Shown here: positions 24,676 to 31,806 of the stretch, piece after piece
How positions within the stretch are numbered: the first letter of the stretch is position 1
How the letters are laid out: each line of letters begins with the position of its first letter
IMG/VR virus record: IMGVR_UViG_3300046513_000226
Location: 1 to 39,834 of that record
DNA length: 39,834 bases
Source of the DNA: a virus
Strand: one strand, 5' to 3'
Program-made: the position numbers and the translations under genes
The notes under the pieces: generated by a model
Told to the model about the DNA's origin: nothing
Databases searched by the model: none
The model's input: only the letters and a program-made list of their open reading frames with translations

Positions 24676-26514
24676 ATGGCGGCCAATGCCGAAGCCACAG
24701 TAACACTAAGTCTTATCGACCGAATAACCGGCCCGATTAAGCGGATTTCGGCGCGCCTCGGCTCTCTTTCCAAGCGCATCGGCCTTGATAAAATTGGAAA
24801 GTCCATCGGCAATCTCGGCGCCAGGTTCAAGGGGCTTGGTGACGGCATCGCCCGGACTTCCGGCCGCCTCGCCGCCTTCCTTGGCGTTCTCGGCGCCGGT
24901 GGCGCCGGTGTCATCGCGTCCGCCTACGGCATCGCCGCCGCCGCGTCCGAACTCGGCTCCGAAATCCATGACACTTCCGTCAAACTCGGTCTAGGCGTCG
25001 AAACGCTTCAAGAATATCGGTATGCGGCTTCCATGTCCGGGGTTGAGGTGGCAACCTTCGACAAGGGCGTGGAAAAGCTCGGCGTCAACGCCGTGGAAGC
25101 CGCCAAGGGCAATAAGCAGCTTTCCGCCGCGTTCCGTTCGCTCGGCGTCCGCGTCAAGGACTCGAGTGGCAAGATGCGGTCGACTGAAGATATCTTGGAT
25201 TCCACATTCGCCGCGCTCTCAAAGATCAAGGACCCGCTCAAGCGAAACCAGCTTGCCTTTAAGGTGTTCGGCAAGTCCGGCGTGGACCTAACCAAGATCC
25301 TCGCCGATGGCGCGGACGGTCTTAAGGACTTGCGCGAGGAAGCCCGGCGGTCGGGCTCCATCATGGGCAAGTCGGCCACCGATGCCGCCGATGATTTCGG
25401 CGATAGCTTGGACAATCTCACCGCCCGCATGAACGGTTTGAAAACGTTTATTGGCGTCCAGCTTCTTCCGGTGTTCACGGAAGCCATAAAGGGCATTACG
25501 CAATGGTATGACGCCAACTCGAAATTGATCCACCAAAAACTTGGCGATTGGGCTAAGAGCTTGGTGGGCGTCATCCGCGACCTATTCGACCCGACCTCGC
25601 AAATCCGCCAGCAGTTCGCCGGGTTCGCCGAGAAGGTGGGCGCCGTCTATGACAAGATAAAGCCGCTTGTGGACCTCATTGGCGGGCCGCTCAACGCGGC
25701 CTTGGCCTTGGTGGGCCTTTGGGCACTGGCGCCAGCCATCACGGCGGTGTCGCTTCTCGGCTTCGCGTTCGGCGGTCTAGCCAAGGCTATCGCAGGGGTG
25801 GGCCTTGATCTTCTCACCAAGCTTACCGGCGGCATCGCCGACTTCGCGAGCGCCGGACTCGGCAAGACTATTGAAGCCGCCGGTGGCAAGGCCGGGAACC
25901 TTTGGGGCAAAGCCTTCGGCGTTGCGGCCCGTATCGCCATCATCGCGGGCATCGCGGCCATCGCTATGGAAGTGCTCGAAAAGTACGACCCGAAGGGCAA
26001 TCTAGGCGGCCTCACGAAGCCGGTGGATGACTACTTGCGCGACAAGCTCGGCTTGCCCGCGAAGGATACCGGTATCACGCCCGCCGAGCTTTGGCAGGGC
26101 GGCAAGAACTGGTGGAATGGCGGAAGCAAGCCGGACGACAAGAAGCCCGGCGCCGCCGCTCCGGAGCGCGAAAAGCTTTCGCCGGTTGCCCGCGACCTCG
26201 GCTTCGGTCAAAGCCCGGTCTTCGGTGATATGGCGCGCGATATCGCGACCACCTCGGTCGGCGCCCGCGCCACCACGGACACCGCGCCAGGCAAGGCCAA
26301 GGATGACGCCGGGGCGGGCTCGGTTGTGATTCCTGATAGCGTCATTGTGCATGAGCCGAAGCAAACCACCGTGAGCGCGCCTTTTAGCGTGGGTGGCATC
26401 ACCGTGAACGTCCAAGGCATGACGCCAGCGGAAGCGCAAGCCATCGTTACCGGCGCGCTTCGGAAGGCGGCGGCGGACCACTCCGCAAATATCAACTCGG
26501 CTCTTTCGGATTGA
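24676..26514 (+). CDS. T: Tail tape measure protein
   Basis: 612 residues that set tail length and help inject DNA. Long amphipathic N-terminal helices (ITGPIKRISARLGSLSKRIG), Gly/Ala-rich hydrophobic stretches at about 75-100 (LAAFLGVLGAGGAGVIASAYGIAAAA) and 335-375, and LGLGVETLQEYRYAASMSGVEVATFDKGVEKLG are typical of P2/Mu-like tape measures. The length is on the short side, implying a short tail (roughly 1.5 Angstrom per residue gives about 90 nm). It is followed by U, X and D in the P2 order. Confidence 0.9.
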   Translation: MAANAEATVTLSLIDRITGPIKRISARLGSLSKRIGLDKIGKSIGNLGARFKGLGDGIARTSGRLAAFLGVLGAGGAGVIASAYGIAAAASELGSEIHDTSVKLGLGVETLQEYRYAASMSGVEVATFDKGVEKLGVNAVEAAKGNKQLSAAFRSLGVRVKDSSGKMRSTEDILDSTFAALSKIKDPLKRNQLAFKVFGKSGVDLTKILADGADGLKDLREEARRSGSIMGKSATDAADDFGDSLDNLTARMNGLKTFIGVQLLPVFTEAIKGITQWYDANSKLIHQKLGDWAKSLVGVIRDLFDPTSQIRQQFAGFAEKVGAVYDKIKPLVDLIGGPLNAALALVGLWALAPAITAVSLLGFAFGGLAKAIAGVGLDLLTKLTGGIADFASAGLGKTIEAAGGKAGNLWGKAFGVAARIAIIAGIAAIAMEVLEKYDPKGNLGGLTKPVDDYLRDKLGLPAKDTGITPAELWQGGKNWWNGGSKPDDKKPGAAAPEREKLSPVARDLGFGQSPVFGDMARDIATTSVGARATTDTAPGKAKDDAGAGSVVIPDSVIVHEPKQTTVSAPFSVGGITVNVQGMTPAEAQAIVTGALRKAAADHSANINSALSD

Positions 26515-26524
26515 GGTAGGGGCG

Positions 26525-26926
26525 ATGTCACAAGTCATGATGGCGCTTGGCGCCTACCGCTTCAAAATCGATACGGCGGCCTATCAGCAATTGCAGCAAA
26601 CCACCGAATACCGGTGGGAATCGCAAGAGCGCATCGGTCGCCATCCCGCTATGCAATTCATCGGGGCCGGGCATACCACAATCAAGCTCGATGGCATCAT
26701 TTACCCGCATTTCAAGAGCGCCGGGATCAATCAGATTGAGGCGATGCGGGCGCAAGCCGGGCTTGGTATCCCACTTACACTGGTGTCGGGCTACGGCAAG
26801 ATTTTCGGGCTTTTCGTCATCATGAGCGTTGACGAAACGCAAACGTACCACATCGCGAACGGTGCGCCTCGGAAGCAAGAATTTTCCATAGAACTCAAGA
26901 GCTACGGCGCGGATGGGGTGGCGTGA
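26525..26926 (+). CDS. U: Tail protein U (P2 gpU)
   Basis: 133 residues, matching GpU: MMALGAYRFKIDTAAYQQLQQTTEYRWESQERIGRHPAMQFIGAGHTTIKLDGIIYP is a diagnostic N-terminal half, and VSGYGKIFGLFVIMSVDETQTYH follows. It is needed for tail assembly in P2-type phages, probably in the baseplate hub or tail tip. The stop overlaps the X start by TGATG. Confidence 0.92.
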   Translation: MSQVMMALGAYRFKIDTAAYQQLQQTTEYRWESQERIGRHPAMQFIGAGHTTIKLDGIIYPHFKSAGINQIEAMRAQAGLGIPLTLVSGYGKIFGLFVIMSVDETQTYHIANGAPRKQEFSIELKSYGADGVA

Positions 26927-27144
26927 TGCCGGATACCTATATCGCCAAAGACGGCGACATGCTCGATTACATTTGTTGGAAATACTACAGCGCCGAGCAA
27001 TTGCCGAAAGCGGTTGAACGCGTGCTTGCCGCGAACCGTGGACTTGCTGGCGTAGGCGTCAAGCTCAAGGCCGGAACCGCCATTCTCTTGCCCGATGTTC
27101 CAAAGCCCGCCGTCGCTCCTATCCTCCGGATTTGGGGCAACTGA
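26926..27144 (+). CDS. X: Tail protein X (LysM-like)
   Basis: 72 residues: DTYIAKDGDMLDYICWKYYSAEQLPKAVERVLAANRGLAGVGVKLKAGTAILLPD is the gpX pattern, a LysM-like fold that likely binds peptidoglycan or acts as a clamp in the baseplate. ATG at 26926 overlaps the U stop; its own stop overlaps the D start (TGATG), so U, X and D are translationally coupled. Confidence 0.92.
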   Translation: MPDTYIAKDGDMLDYICWKYYSAEQLPKAVERVLAANRGLAGVGVKLKAGTAILLPDVPKPAVAPILRIWGN

Positions 27145-28376
27145 TGAAGCCGTTTGTGCAAATTCTGGCTTCCGGCGATGACCTCGCCGCCGGACTCGGC
27201 GACCGCCTTCTATCCGTGGAAGTCCACGATGAGGCCGAAGAGAAGAGCGACCGCGTTTCCATCACCATTGATGACCGGGCGCGCTACGGCGATTCCGGCG
27301 TGGTGGCTATGCCAGGCATCGGCATGACGGTGGAAATCGTCATGGGCTACGAGCAAGGCGCCGCCGCCAGCATGGGCACCTTCTTGATTGACGACCTCGC
27401 GGTGTCTTCTCCGCCGCGTCAACTGGTGGTTACCGGCCGGTCGGCGAACATGACGAAGAGCTACCGGACACCTCGCACGCAATCGTATCACCAGAAAACG
27501 GTCGGCGAAATTATGGAAGAAATAGCCGGGCGGAACGGCTATTCGGCCAAGGTGGACGCCGAGCTATCCGGGATTGTGGTCCGGCATATTGACCAGCACA
27601 ACGAAAGCGACATGGCGTTCGCCACCCGGCTCGCGGGCATGCATGACGCCGTGGCGAAGCCGGTGGCCGGGAAGCTGGCGGTTGCGAAGCGTGGCACCGG
27701 CAAGAGCGTGACCGGGGCCGCGTTGCCCGTTGTGACACTCACCGAAGCCATGTGTGCATCATGGGATTTTAAGTATTCGGCGCGCGATGAGGCGGGCGAG
27801 GCGTCCGGCTTGGATGCCGATAACTACGGCGGCGATGAAAGTGCGGTTTCCGTCAAGCCCGATAACGCGGACTCTATCATCACCACTTCCGATGATTCCG
27901 GATCCGGCGGCGGCGTCCGGGCGGTGTGGACCGATATCCGAACCGGTGAAAAGAAAGTGGTTCTAGGCGGGCAAGCTCCCTACCACGACCTTCGTTTCAG
28001 CTACCACAATGAAGCCGAAGCGGTGGCGGCGGTTTCCGAGAAGCTGAACGCCTCGAAGCGGGGCAAGGCTTCGTTCTCATGCGATATCGGTGGCCGTGTC
28101 GATGTCCAGGCGGAAGCGAAGCTAATTCTTTCCAGCTTCCGGCCGTACATCCCGACTCTCTGGCGCATCAAGTCATGTGAGCACCGCTTTGATGCAAGCG
28201 GTTTCGTGACCTCGATAGACGCCGAGCTTTTCGCGGAAAAGCAAGATGACGTGCCCGGCAAGGTGAAGGGCACCAAGCCGACGGATGACGACAAGATTGA
28301 TAAGGACGCGCCCGCCGAGTCCGTCAAGCCGGGCAAGTCCGCCGACGATTTCATCATAAACGTTCCATCGGAGTAG
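27144..28376 (+). CDS. D: Baseplate hub protein D (P2 gpD-like)
   Basis: 410 residues of the P2 gpD family, the hub that connects spike and tube (gp27-like). The N-terminal beta barrel (VSITIDDRARYGDSGVVAMPGIGMTVEIVMGYEQGA) and TVGEIMEEIAGRNGYSAKVDAELSGIVVRHIDQHNESDMAFATRLAGMHDAVAKPVAGKLAV are typical. The Asp/Lys-rich C-terminal tail is variable. The true start is the ATG at 27144. Confidence 0.9.
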   Translation: MKPFVQILASGDDLAAGLGDRLLSVEVHDEAEEKSDRVSITIDDRARYGDSGVVAMPGIGMTVEIVMGYEQGAAASMGTFLIDDLAVSSPPRQLVVTGRSANMTKSYRTPRTQSYHQKTVGEIMEEIAGRNGYSAKVDAELSGIVVRHIDQHNESDMAFATRLAGMHDAVAKPVAGKLAVAKRGTGKSVTGAALPVVTLTEAMCASWDFKYSARDEAGEASGLDADNYGGDESAVSVKPDNADSIITTSDDSGSGGGVRAVWTDIRTGEKKVVLGGQAPYHDLRFSYHNEAEAVAAVSEKLNASKRGKASFSCDIGGRVDVQAEAKLILSSFRPYIPTLWRIKSCEHRFDASGFVTSIDAELFAEKQDDVPGKVKGTKPTDDDKIDKDAPAESVKPGKSADDFIINVPSE

Positions 28377-28381
28377 CAAAC

Positions 28382-29572
28382 GTGTCTCACATCATTGACG
28401 AACTCATGAGCGGCGGAGTGAAGCGCCGAAGCGCGGACGGCCTCAAGGCCGTTGCGGCGAACCTGAAATGCGAGCTTGCCACCGTGCAAGCCATCGTGGA
28501 AGTGGAGTCCAATGGCTCCGGTATCGATGGCGGCGGAAAGGTGAAAGTGCTTTTTGAAAAGCACAAGTTCTATAAACACCTCACCGACCCGAAGAAGCGC
28601 GCCGCCGCCGTCAAGGCTCGATTGGCCCGGAAGGTTTGGATAAGCCCGAACCAACAGGGGTATGACGACCAGCCCAATAACGCGGCGTCTCTTGATCTTC
28701 TCACCCGCGCCATCGCGATTGATGAAACCGCCGCCTTGAAGTCGGCGAGCTACGGCCTTGGCCAAGTCATGGGCGAGAATTACGGGCTTTGCGGATGGCC
28801 ATCGGTACAAGCCTTCGTGCTGGACATGTGCGAGTCCGAAGATAAGCAGGTCGACGCAATGATGGGCTTCCTCGTGGGGAACGGCTTGGCCGATGAGCTC
28901 CGGGCGAAGGACTTTGACGCGGTGGCCCGTGTCTACAACGGCAATGGCCAGGTGAAGGCGTATGGTGCAAAGCTCCGCACCGCCTACCAGAAACACGCCG
29001 GGAAACCCGCCGCAATCGAAGACGTGGTGCGGCTAACCGGTTTGCGCATCGGGTCCGGCGGATACCGGGTGGAAGCTCTACAGAAGCGGCTTACCGAAGT
29101 CGGTTTTCCGGTCAAGACCGATTCCGATTTCGGCACTACCACCCGCCGCGCCGTCATGGCGTTCCAAGCGGAAAAGGGTTTGACGGTTGACGGCGTTGTC
29201 GGCGCTGAAACGCAAGCCGCACTAGACGTTGCGGAGTCGTCCGTTCCGGAAGCCAGGCAGAACGCCACAGTGCAGGATTTGCGCGAACAGGGTTCCACCA
29301 TCGTCAAGAGCGCTGATAAGCAACAGGCGGTCGGCCTTCTAGGCACCGTTACAGGCGGCGCCGTGGCGGTCTACAAGTCCGGCGCGCTTGATGATATCCG
29401 GGGCACCGCTGACGCGCTCACGCCTTTCATTGACCCGCTCAATTCGCTTATCGGCCTCGCCGCGCAATATTGGTGGCTCGCGGCCATTGCTGGCGGCGCC
29501 GCCGTATTCGTATGGGCTCGCCGTGCCAAACTGGCGAGGCTCAATGACTACCGCACCGGGCGCGCCGTCTAA
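28382..29572 (+). CDS. Endolysin: N-acetylmuramidase with PG-binding domain
   Basis: 396 residues in three parts. Residues 1-200 are an N-acetylmuramidase (DUF3380/GlyM type) with the acidic catalytic motif AIVEVESNGSG (Glu40/Glu42), LFEKHKFYKHL and YGLGQVMGENYGLCGW. Residues about 215-285 are a peptidoglycan-binding domain (YRVEALQKRLTEVGF...DGVVGAETQAAL). Near the C-terminus a membrane helix (YWWLAAIAGGAAVFVWARR, about 364-382) anchors it. A C-terminal rather than N-terminal anchor is unusual and suggests a tail-anchored lysin. It begins with GTG and starts the lysis cluster. Confidence 0.85.
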   Translation: MSHIIDELMSGGVKRRSADGLKAVAANLKCELATVQAIVEVESNGSGIDGGGKVKVLFEKHKFYKHLTDPKKRAAAVKARLARKVWISPNQQGYDDQPNNAASLDLLTRAIAIDETAALKSASYGLGQVMGENYGLCGWPSVQAFVLDMCESEDKQVDAMMGFLVGNGLADELRAKDFDAVARVYNGNGQVKAYGAKLRTAYQKHAGKPAAIEDVVRLTGLRIGSGGYRVEALQKRLTEVGFPVKTDSDFGTTTRRAVMAFQAEKGLTVDGVVGAETQAALDVAESSVPEARQNATVQDLREQGSTIVKSADKQQAVGLLGTVTGGAVAVYKSGALDDIRGTADALTPFIDPLNSLIGLAAQYWWLAAIAGGAAVFVWARRAKLARLNDYRTGRAV

Positions 29573-29916
29573 TGCTGGATGCGCTCACCTCACCAGCGGG
29601 CAAGATCCTCGGCGGCGCCATTGCCGCCGTGGTCTTCACCATCGCAGTTTACACCGCCGGGTATCGAGCCCACGTCACGGCGTCCAAAGAAGCCCAATAC
29701 CGGGCGGAGCGTGATGCCGCTTTCCGCGACCTCTTAATCTCTCAGCAAGCCACAAAAGCGGCCGAAGACTTGGCGGACGCCGCCGAGATAGATACCGCCG
29801 AAGCAAGGAAACGAGCCGATGAATACGCGAAGAAATTGGGTAAGGGCGACGGCGCTGATCTTACTGCCGATGACATTAAGCAGTTGCAGCACATCCGGGG
29901 CGGCAAGCGGCGTTAA
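29572..29916 (+). CDS. Rz: Inner-membrane spanin (Rz-like)
   Basis: 114 residues. An N-terminal membrane helix (ILGGAIAAVVFTIAVYTAGY, residues 11-31) is followed by a charged, coiled-coil-prone periplasmic region (KEAQYRAERDAAFRDLLISQQATKAAEDLADAAEIDTAEARKRADEYAKKLG). With the outer-membrane partner encoded in the +1 frame inside its 3' end, it should fuse the inner and outer membranes at lysis. The start overlaps the endolysin stop (TAATG). Confidence 0.8.
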   Translation: MLDALTSPAGKILGGAIAAVVFTIAVYTAGYRAHVTASKEAQYRAERDAAFRDLLISQQATKAAEDLADAAEIDTAEARKRADEYAKKLGKGDGADLTADDIKQLQHIRGGKRR

Positions 29917-30097
29917 CCTTCCGGAGTGGTCTAGTCGTTTCCGGCCGGTAAACTCGCCGACTCCCGAATCCGGGATTAACGCCAAGGCGGCTCTAGGTGT
30001 ATGCCTAGTCGACGTGGATACCGCGAACGCAACCATCAGTAATTCGCGGACTTGGTACGAAGCCATTCAGCGGGACTATATGACGAAGCGGAAATGA
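29819..30097 (+). CDS. Rz1: Outer-membrane spanin lipoprotein (Rz1-like)
   Basis: 92 residues starting inside the Rz gene in the +1 frame. The N-terminus MNTRRNWVRATALILLPMTLSSC is a lipoprotein signal with lipobox LSSC and lipid-accepting Cys23. The mature part is Pro/Ser-rich at first (LPEWSSRFRPVNSPTPES), as in known Rz1 proteins, then alpha-helical. This overlapping architecture is the hallmark of two-component spanins. About one third overlaps Rz, and the rest extends beyond it. Confidence 0.8.
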   Translation: MNTRRNWVRATALILLPMTLSSCSTSGAASGVNLPEWSSRFRPVNSPTPESGINAKAALGVCLVDVDTANATISNSRTWYEAIQRDYMTKRK

Positions 30098-30098
30098 G

Positions 30099-30314
30099 AT
30101 GGAAATAACGGAAGCCACATCTAAGCTGATCGAACTCTACGGGCTTCCGGGCATTGTTATTGCAGTGCTGCTTTTTGCCGTCCGTACCCTTTTTACCAAG
30201 TACACGGAATCGATTGAGGCGAGGGCAGATGACGGGGCTAAAATCGCCGTGGCGATGGAGCGTAGCACGCGGGCAATTGACGCTCTAAGCGAACTAATAA
30301 AGGATCGCAGATGA
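30099..30314 (+). CDS. Small one-TM protein, possible holin (71 aa)
   Basis: One membrane helix near the N-terminus (YGLPGIVIAVLLFAVRTLF, about residues 14-32) followed by a charged, helical cytoplasmic tail. Position in the lysis cluster and the single-TM plan fit a class III-type holin or antiholin, but no holin family is recognised and no typical dual-start motif is seen. Adjacent genes overlap or almost touch. Confidence 0.5.
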   Translation: MEITEATSKLIELYGLPGIVIAVLLFAVRTLFTKYTESIEARADDGAKIAVAMERSTRAIDALSELIKDRR

Positions 30315-30499
30315 AGCGCTTTTGGATGATGTTCTTTTCAACACACTCCGAGCGCGGCGCGGAAACGACCCGCCGGATTGATGAAGCGCTGGCGCGCAAC
30401 GAGCGGGCGAGCAACATGCTTCTATCGGCCGTGAAAGAATTCCTTGAGGAAAAGGATCAGCGCGCGGTCATGTTGCGGGTCCATACGCGAAAACGCTAA
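30311..30499 (+). CDS. Small helical protein at end of lysis operon (62 aa)
   Basis: Begins MKRFWMMFFSTHSE, a short hydrophobic patch, then a charged helix (TTRRIDEALARNERASNMLLSAVKEFLEEKDQRA) ending in basic residues. It overlaps the preceding gene by ATGA, so it may form a pair with it, for example as a holin regulator. Function unknown. A terminator follows 15 bases after the stop. Confidence 0.45.
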   Translation: MKRFWMMFFSTHSERGAETTRRIDEALARNERASNMLLSAVKEFLEEKDQRAVMLRVHTRKR

Positions 30500-30513
30500 A
30501 TGTCCGAATGCTA

Positions 30514-30535
30514 AAACCCGGTCTAGGCCGGGTTT
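30514..30535. terminator. Bidirectional terminator of lysis operon
   Basis: A perfect 8-bp stem AAACCCGG/CCGGGTTT with a 6-base loop (TCTAGG) follows the last rightward gene, with T-rich sequence downstream on the plus strand and TTTT on the minus strand. It separates the rightward late operon from the convergent leftward gene at 30540. A near-identical hairpin lies at 31459-31477. Confidence 0.75.
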
Positions 30536-30539
30536 CTCT

Positions 30540-30725
30540 TTAGGCGTTACCGACCGCTTTGTTGTAGCGGTCCAGCCAGTATTGCGCCTTTTGAAAGCAG
30601 CGTTCCGCCTTGGCCTTCTCGCCCTTTTCCTCGGCTTCGTTGCCGTTGGCTAGCCAGTAATTGGCGTGGTGCTCATAGGTGGCGGGCTTGTTGTCCTTAA
30701 TGGTTAGAAATGCGGCCGTTCTCAT
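30540..30725 (-). CDS. Small helical protein co-transcribed with TA module (61 aa)
   Basis: Ribosome binding site GGTGGAG precedes the ATG. The C-terminal two thirds are a long charged helix (ANGNEAEEKGEKAKAERCFQKAQYWLDRYNKA) with spacing like a TPR helix pair. Only 9 bases after the antitoxin gene, it is the third member of the toxin-antitoxin transcript. Function unknown; it may be an antitoxin helper or an unrelated passenger. Confidence 0.55.
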   Translation of the reverse strand: MRTAAFLTIKDNKPATYEHHANYWLANGNEAEEKGEKAKAERCFQKAQYWLDRYNKAVGNA

Positions 30726-30734
30726 GGCTCCACC

Positions 30735-31106
30735 TCAAGCCAGGTCGTCAACCGAGATCGTGAGCGCGGCCGCAATCTTTTTGATCGTCTCGAAGCTTCC
30801 GTCGCGCTCTCCGCTCTCAATTTGGGAAAGGAAGCTTGCGCTTATCCCGGCTTTCTCGGCAAGCTGACGGGCGCTCATCGCCCGAAACTCGCGCCAAACC
30901 TTGATTTTGCTTTCGCCGTCAATGATCCGGTTCGCGAACTCGGCGGGCATAAGCTCTTCGTCCCCGGCGGCTAGACGGGCATTGAACTCGCGCACCGCTT
31001 CGGCGTCGGCGCGGTCTTCGAGCGCTTCAATAAGGCGCTGGTATTCGGCTTCCGGAATGACCGCCAGCCTATCACCGGCGGCGGTAGTGATGAATTGAGT
31101 ATGCAT
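30735..31106 (-). CDS. Antitoxin, XRE-type HTH with N-terminal dimerisation part
   Basis: 123 residues. The N-terminal segment (MHTQFITTAAGDRLAVIPEAEYQRLIEALEDRADAEAVRE) resembles the Phd/YefM-type antitoxin start. The C-terminal half is a complete XRE helix-turn-helix (MSARQLAEKAGISASFLSQIESGERDGSFETIKKIAAALTISVDDLA). It should neutralise the neighbouring RelE-like toxin and repress their promoter. ATG at 31106 has AGGAGG nine bases upstream; longer starts overlap the toxin gene. The order toxin before antitoxin is that of HigBA-type systems. Confidence 0.75.
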   Translation of the reverse strand: MHTQFITTAAGDRLAVIPEAEYQRLIEALEDRADAEAVREFNARLAAGDEELMPAEFANRIIDGESKIKVWREFRAMSARQLAEKAGISASFLSQIESGERDGSFETIKKIAAALTISVDDLA

Positions 31107-31119
31107 TTGGTGTTGCCTC

Positions 31120-31374
31120 CTAGTCATATGCATTACCTCGCGGCGCGACCTTGATGATTGAGATTACTTCGCCGGTTTCGGAAAAGACAACCCGCCAGTC
31201 GCCAACGCGGAGCCGAGAAACACCGGTCATTCCCTTGAGGGCCTTAACGTTGTTCGCGAGGCTTGCCGGGTCGGCGGCGTATTGTTCGATCTTCGAGCGG
31301 ATAAGCTTTGCCGTATTGGCTGGCATCCGGGCGAGGGTCTTAAGTGCGTCACGGCTGTAAGCAATCTTTTTCAT
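31120..31374 (-). CDS. RelE/ParE-superfamily toxin
   Basis: 84 residues with the RelE fold pattern: KKIAYSRDALKTLARMPANTAKLIRSKIEQYAADP, then NVKALKGMTGVSRLRVGDWRVVFSETGEVISIIKVAPRGNAY. The RLRVGDWRVVF strand and the ending KVAPRGNAY are typical of this family. It is predicted to cleave mRNA on ribosomes and to stabilise lysogeny or plasmid-like maintenance. It is transcribed first, with the antitoxin behind it. Confidence 0.8.
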   Translation of the reverse strand: MKKIAYSRDALKTLARMPANTAKLIRSKIEQYAADPASLANNVKALKGMTGVSRLRVGDWRVVFSETGEVISIIKVAPRGNAYD

Positions 31375-31378
31375 GAAG

Positions 31379-31393
31379 ATAAGTTAGCTTATA
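31379..31393 (-). promoter_or_regulatory. Promoter/operator of the TA module
   Basis: An inverted repeat ATAAG-TTAG-CTTAT lies at 31379-31392 and overlaps a minus-strand TATAAG -10 box (31393-31388), just ahead of the toxin start. This is the expected site for autorepression by the antitoxin-toxin complex. Confidence 0.5.
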
Positions 31394-31454
31394 GCGAACG
31401 CATTTGCAAGCGGAAATTTGCAGAAAGCAAACAGTGCCGATTGCTTTGAGCAAA

Positions 31455-31478
31455 CAAAAAACCGGTCTAGGCCGGGTT
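31455..31478 (-). terminator. Terminator of the HTH regulator gene
   Basis: Minus strand: AACCCGGCCTAGACCGGTT hairpin followed by TTTTTTG (31460-31455). The stem overlaps the stop of the HTH gene. Sequence almost identical to the hairpin at 30514-30535, so the TA module is bracketed by two related terminators. Confidence 0.75.
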
Positions 31479-31736
31479 ATCAGCTTTAGCTCGGTTCTTG
31501 ATCTTCTCTGGCACCTTCTCAGGAAGGCGGGCGCGGGCCGCTTCGGAAAGCATGAGATACATTCGAAGGAAATTTACCGCGTAAAACGGCGGGTCCACGG
31601 CGTCCGATCGATCCGAGCACCACCGGTTTACGGTGATGTCATAAACACCTAGAAGCCGGGCAAGTTTGACTTGCTGCAATCCCGCCCGTTCCATGAGCAA
31701 CTTGAATTCGCGTTGGTTGTTTGCATCGACCGGCAT
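31467..31736 (-). CDS. HTH transcriptional regulator (Cro/repressor candidate, 89 aa)
   Basis: The core EFKLLMERAGLQQVKLARLLGVYDITVNRWCSD is a Cro/XRE-type helix-turn-helix, followed by a helix and a basic tail. No LexA/CI-type peptidase domain is present. The ATG at 31736 has AAAAGGAA upstream. Its promoter holds one of the four 15-bp operators (31760-31774), so it probably regulates itself and may be the repressor or Cro for all four. In-frame ATGs at 31766/31769 lie inside that operator and are unlikely. Confidence 0.7.
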   Translation of the reverse strand: MPVDANNQREFKLLMERAGLQQVKLARLLGVYDITVNRWCSDRSDAVDPPFYAVNFLRMYLMLSEAARARLPEKVPEKIKNRAKADNPA

Positions 31737-31757
31737 CGGGGTGTTCCTTTTCCGGTC

Positions 31758-31786
31758 GATATACATCATGCATAGTAGGCGGACAA
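31758..31786 (-). promoter_or_regulatory. Promoter/operator of the HTH regulator
   Basis: Minus strand TTGTCC (31786-31781) and TATATC (31763-31758) are 17 bases apart. The dyad TATACATCATGCATA at 31760-31774 (one mismatch from perfect) lies in the spacer, as at the methyltransferase promoter. Confidence 0.6.
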
Positions 31787-31806
31787 TCTTCGCAAAAGGG
31801 AATCCG

